Source: an uncultured Methylotenera sp.
Lineage (GTDB): Bacteria; Pseudomonadota; Gammaproteobacteria; Burkholderiales; Methylophilaceae
Length of the DNA: 7,270 nucleotides
Direction: 5' to 3'
NCBI GenBank assembly: GCA_937957775.1
Contig: CALFXV010000197.1
Coordinates: 1 to 7,270, forward strand
The notes under the pieces are model-generated. The model saw only the letters and a list, made by a program, of their open reading frames with translations, ran no database searches and was not told where the DNA came from. How positions within the stretch are numbered: the first letter of the stretch is position 1; every line of letters begins with the position of its first letter. The position numbers and the translations under genes were made by a program. Of this stretch, positions 7,143 to 7,270 are shown piece by piece.

Positions 7143-7270
7143 CCCAGCCGCTGGTTTTGGGACAAGATTTCTTCCAGCCACGAAAGCACAGCCCAAAGAA
7201 ATGCTTCCTATCGTTGATAAACCAATAGTGCAGTACGTTGTAGAAGAAATAGTTGCTTCTGGAATTACAG
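7117..7270 (+). CDS. galU: UTP-glucose-1-phosphate uridylyltransferase, N-terminal part (cut by window edge)
   Basis: The first 51 codons of a nucleotidyltransferase that makes UDP-glucose from UTP and glucose-1-phosphate, the precursor for cell-surface polysaccharides. The visible part contains [18 protein letters not shown] (residues 7-24), the nucleotide-binding G-x-G-T-R-x-L-P signature of the family, followed by [19 protein letters not shown] (26-44), typical of GalU rather than RfbA or GlgC. The ATG at 7117 gives a normal N-terminus for the family; no clear Shine-Dalgarno precedes it. Base composition differs from its neighbours: 61 of 154 bases are G/C (40%), and codons such as AGA and ATA appear, whereas dnaE is near 50%. 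The sample is too short to prove foreign origin. It is transcribed away from dnaE, so it is not part of that operon. Confidence 0.9.
   Translation, partial: MQKLKKCIIPAAGFGTRFLPATKAQPKEMLPIVDKPIVQYVVEEIVASGIT

Noticed and set aside
1..7270. CRISPR array, tRNA genes, toxin-antitoxin or defence genes, insertion sequences
   Set aside because: No regularly spaced repeats, cloverleaf sequences, transposase motifs or unexplained gene-sized gaps were seen; nearly all of the window is accounted for by five conserved genes.

Overview
The window reads as an ordinary chromosomal core segment of a Gram-negative proteobacterium. DnaE and AccA look betaproteobacterial in their wording (for example the [12 protein letters not shown] stretch of the DnaE PHP domain). 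The order dnaE-accA-tilS is one I associate with Nitrosomonadales/Methylophilaceae-type genomes. That placement is inference; no rRNA or other marker is present.

Layout from right to left on the minus strand: dnaE (DNA polymerase III alpha, 3578-7072), accA (acetyl-CoA carboxylase alpha, 2532-3527) and tilS (tRNA-Ile lysidine synthetase, 1148-2467). All three are complete, separated by gaps of 50 and 64 bp with no convincing terminator, so they probably form one housekeeping transcription unit. After tilS comes a 290-bp gap (858-1147), then the N-terminal 285 residues of a TonB-dependent outer-membrane receptor, cut by the left edge of the window. At the right edge the first 51 codons of a divergent galU-like gene begin on the plus strand, only 44 bp from the dnaE start.

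The 290-bp gap holds the least routine DNA. It contains a REP-like stem-loop whose GTAG head supplies the tilS stop codon, a perfect TATAAT on the minus strand, two palindromes centred 21 bp apart that also fold onto each other as a 17-bp stem, and a 90-bp tract with only 7 G/C bases. The simplest reading is a regulated promoter region for the receptor gene.

I found no tRNA, rRNA, CRISPR array, transposase gene or new multi-gene system. The noteworthy observations are regulatory and repeat-related.
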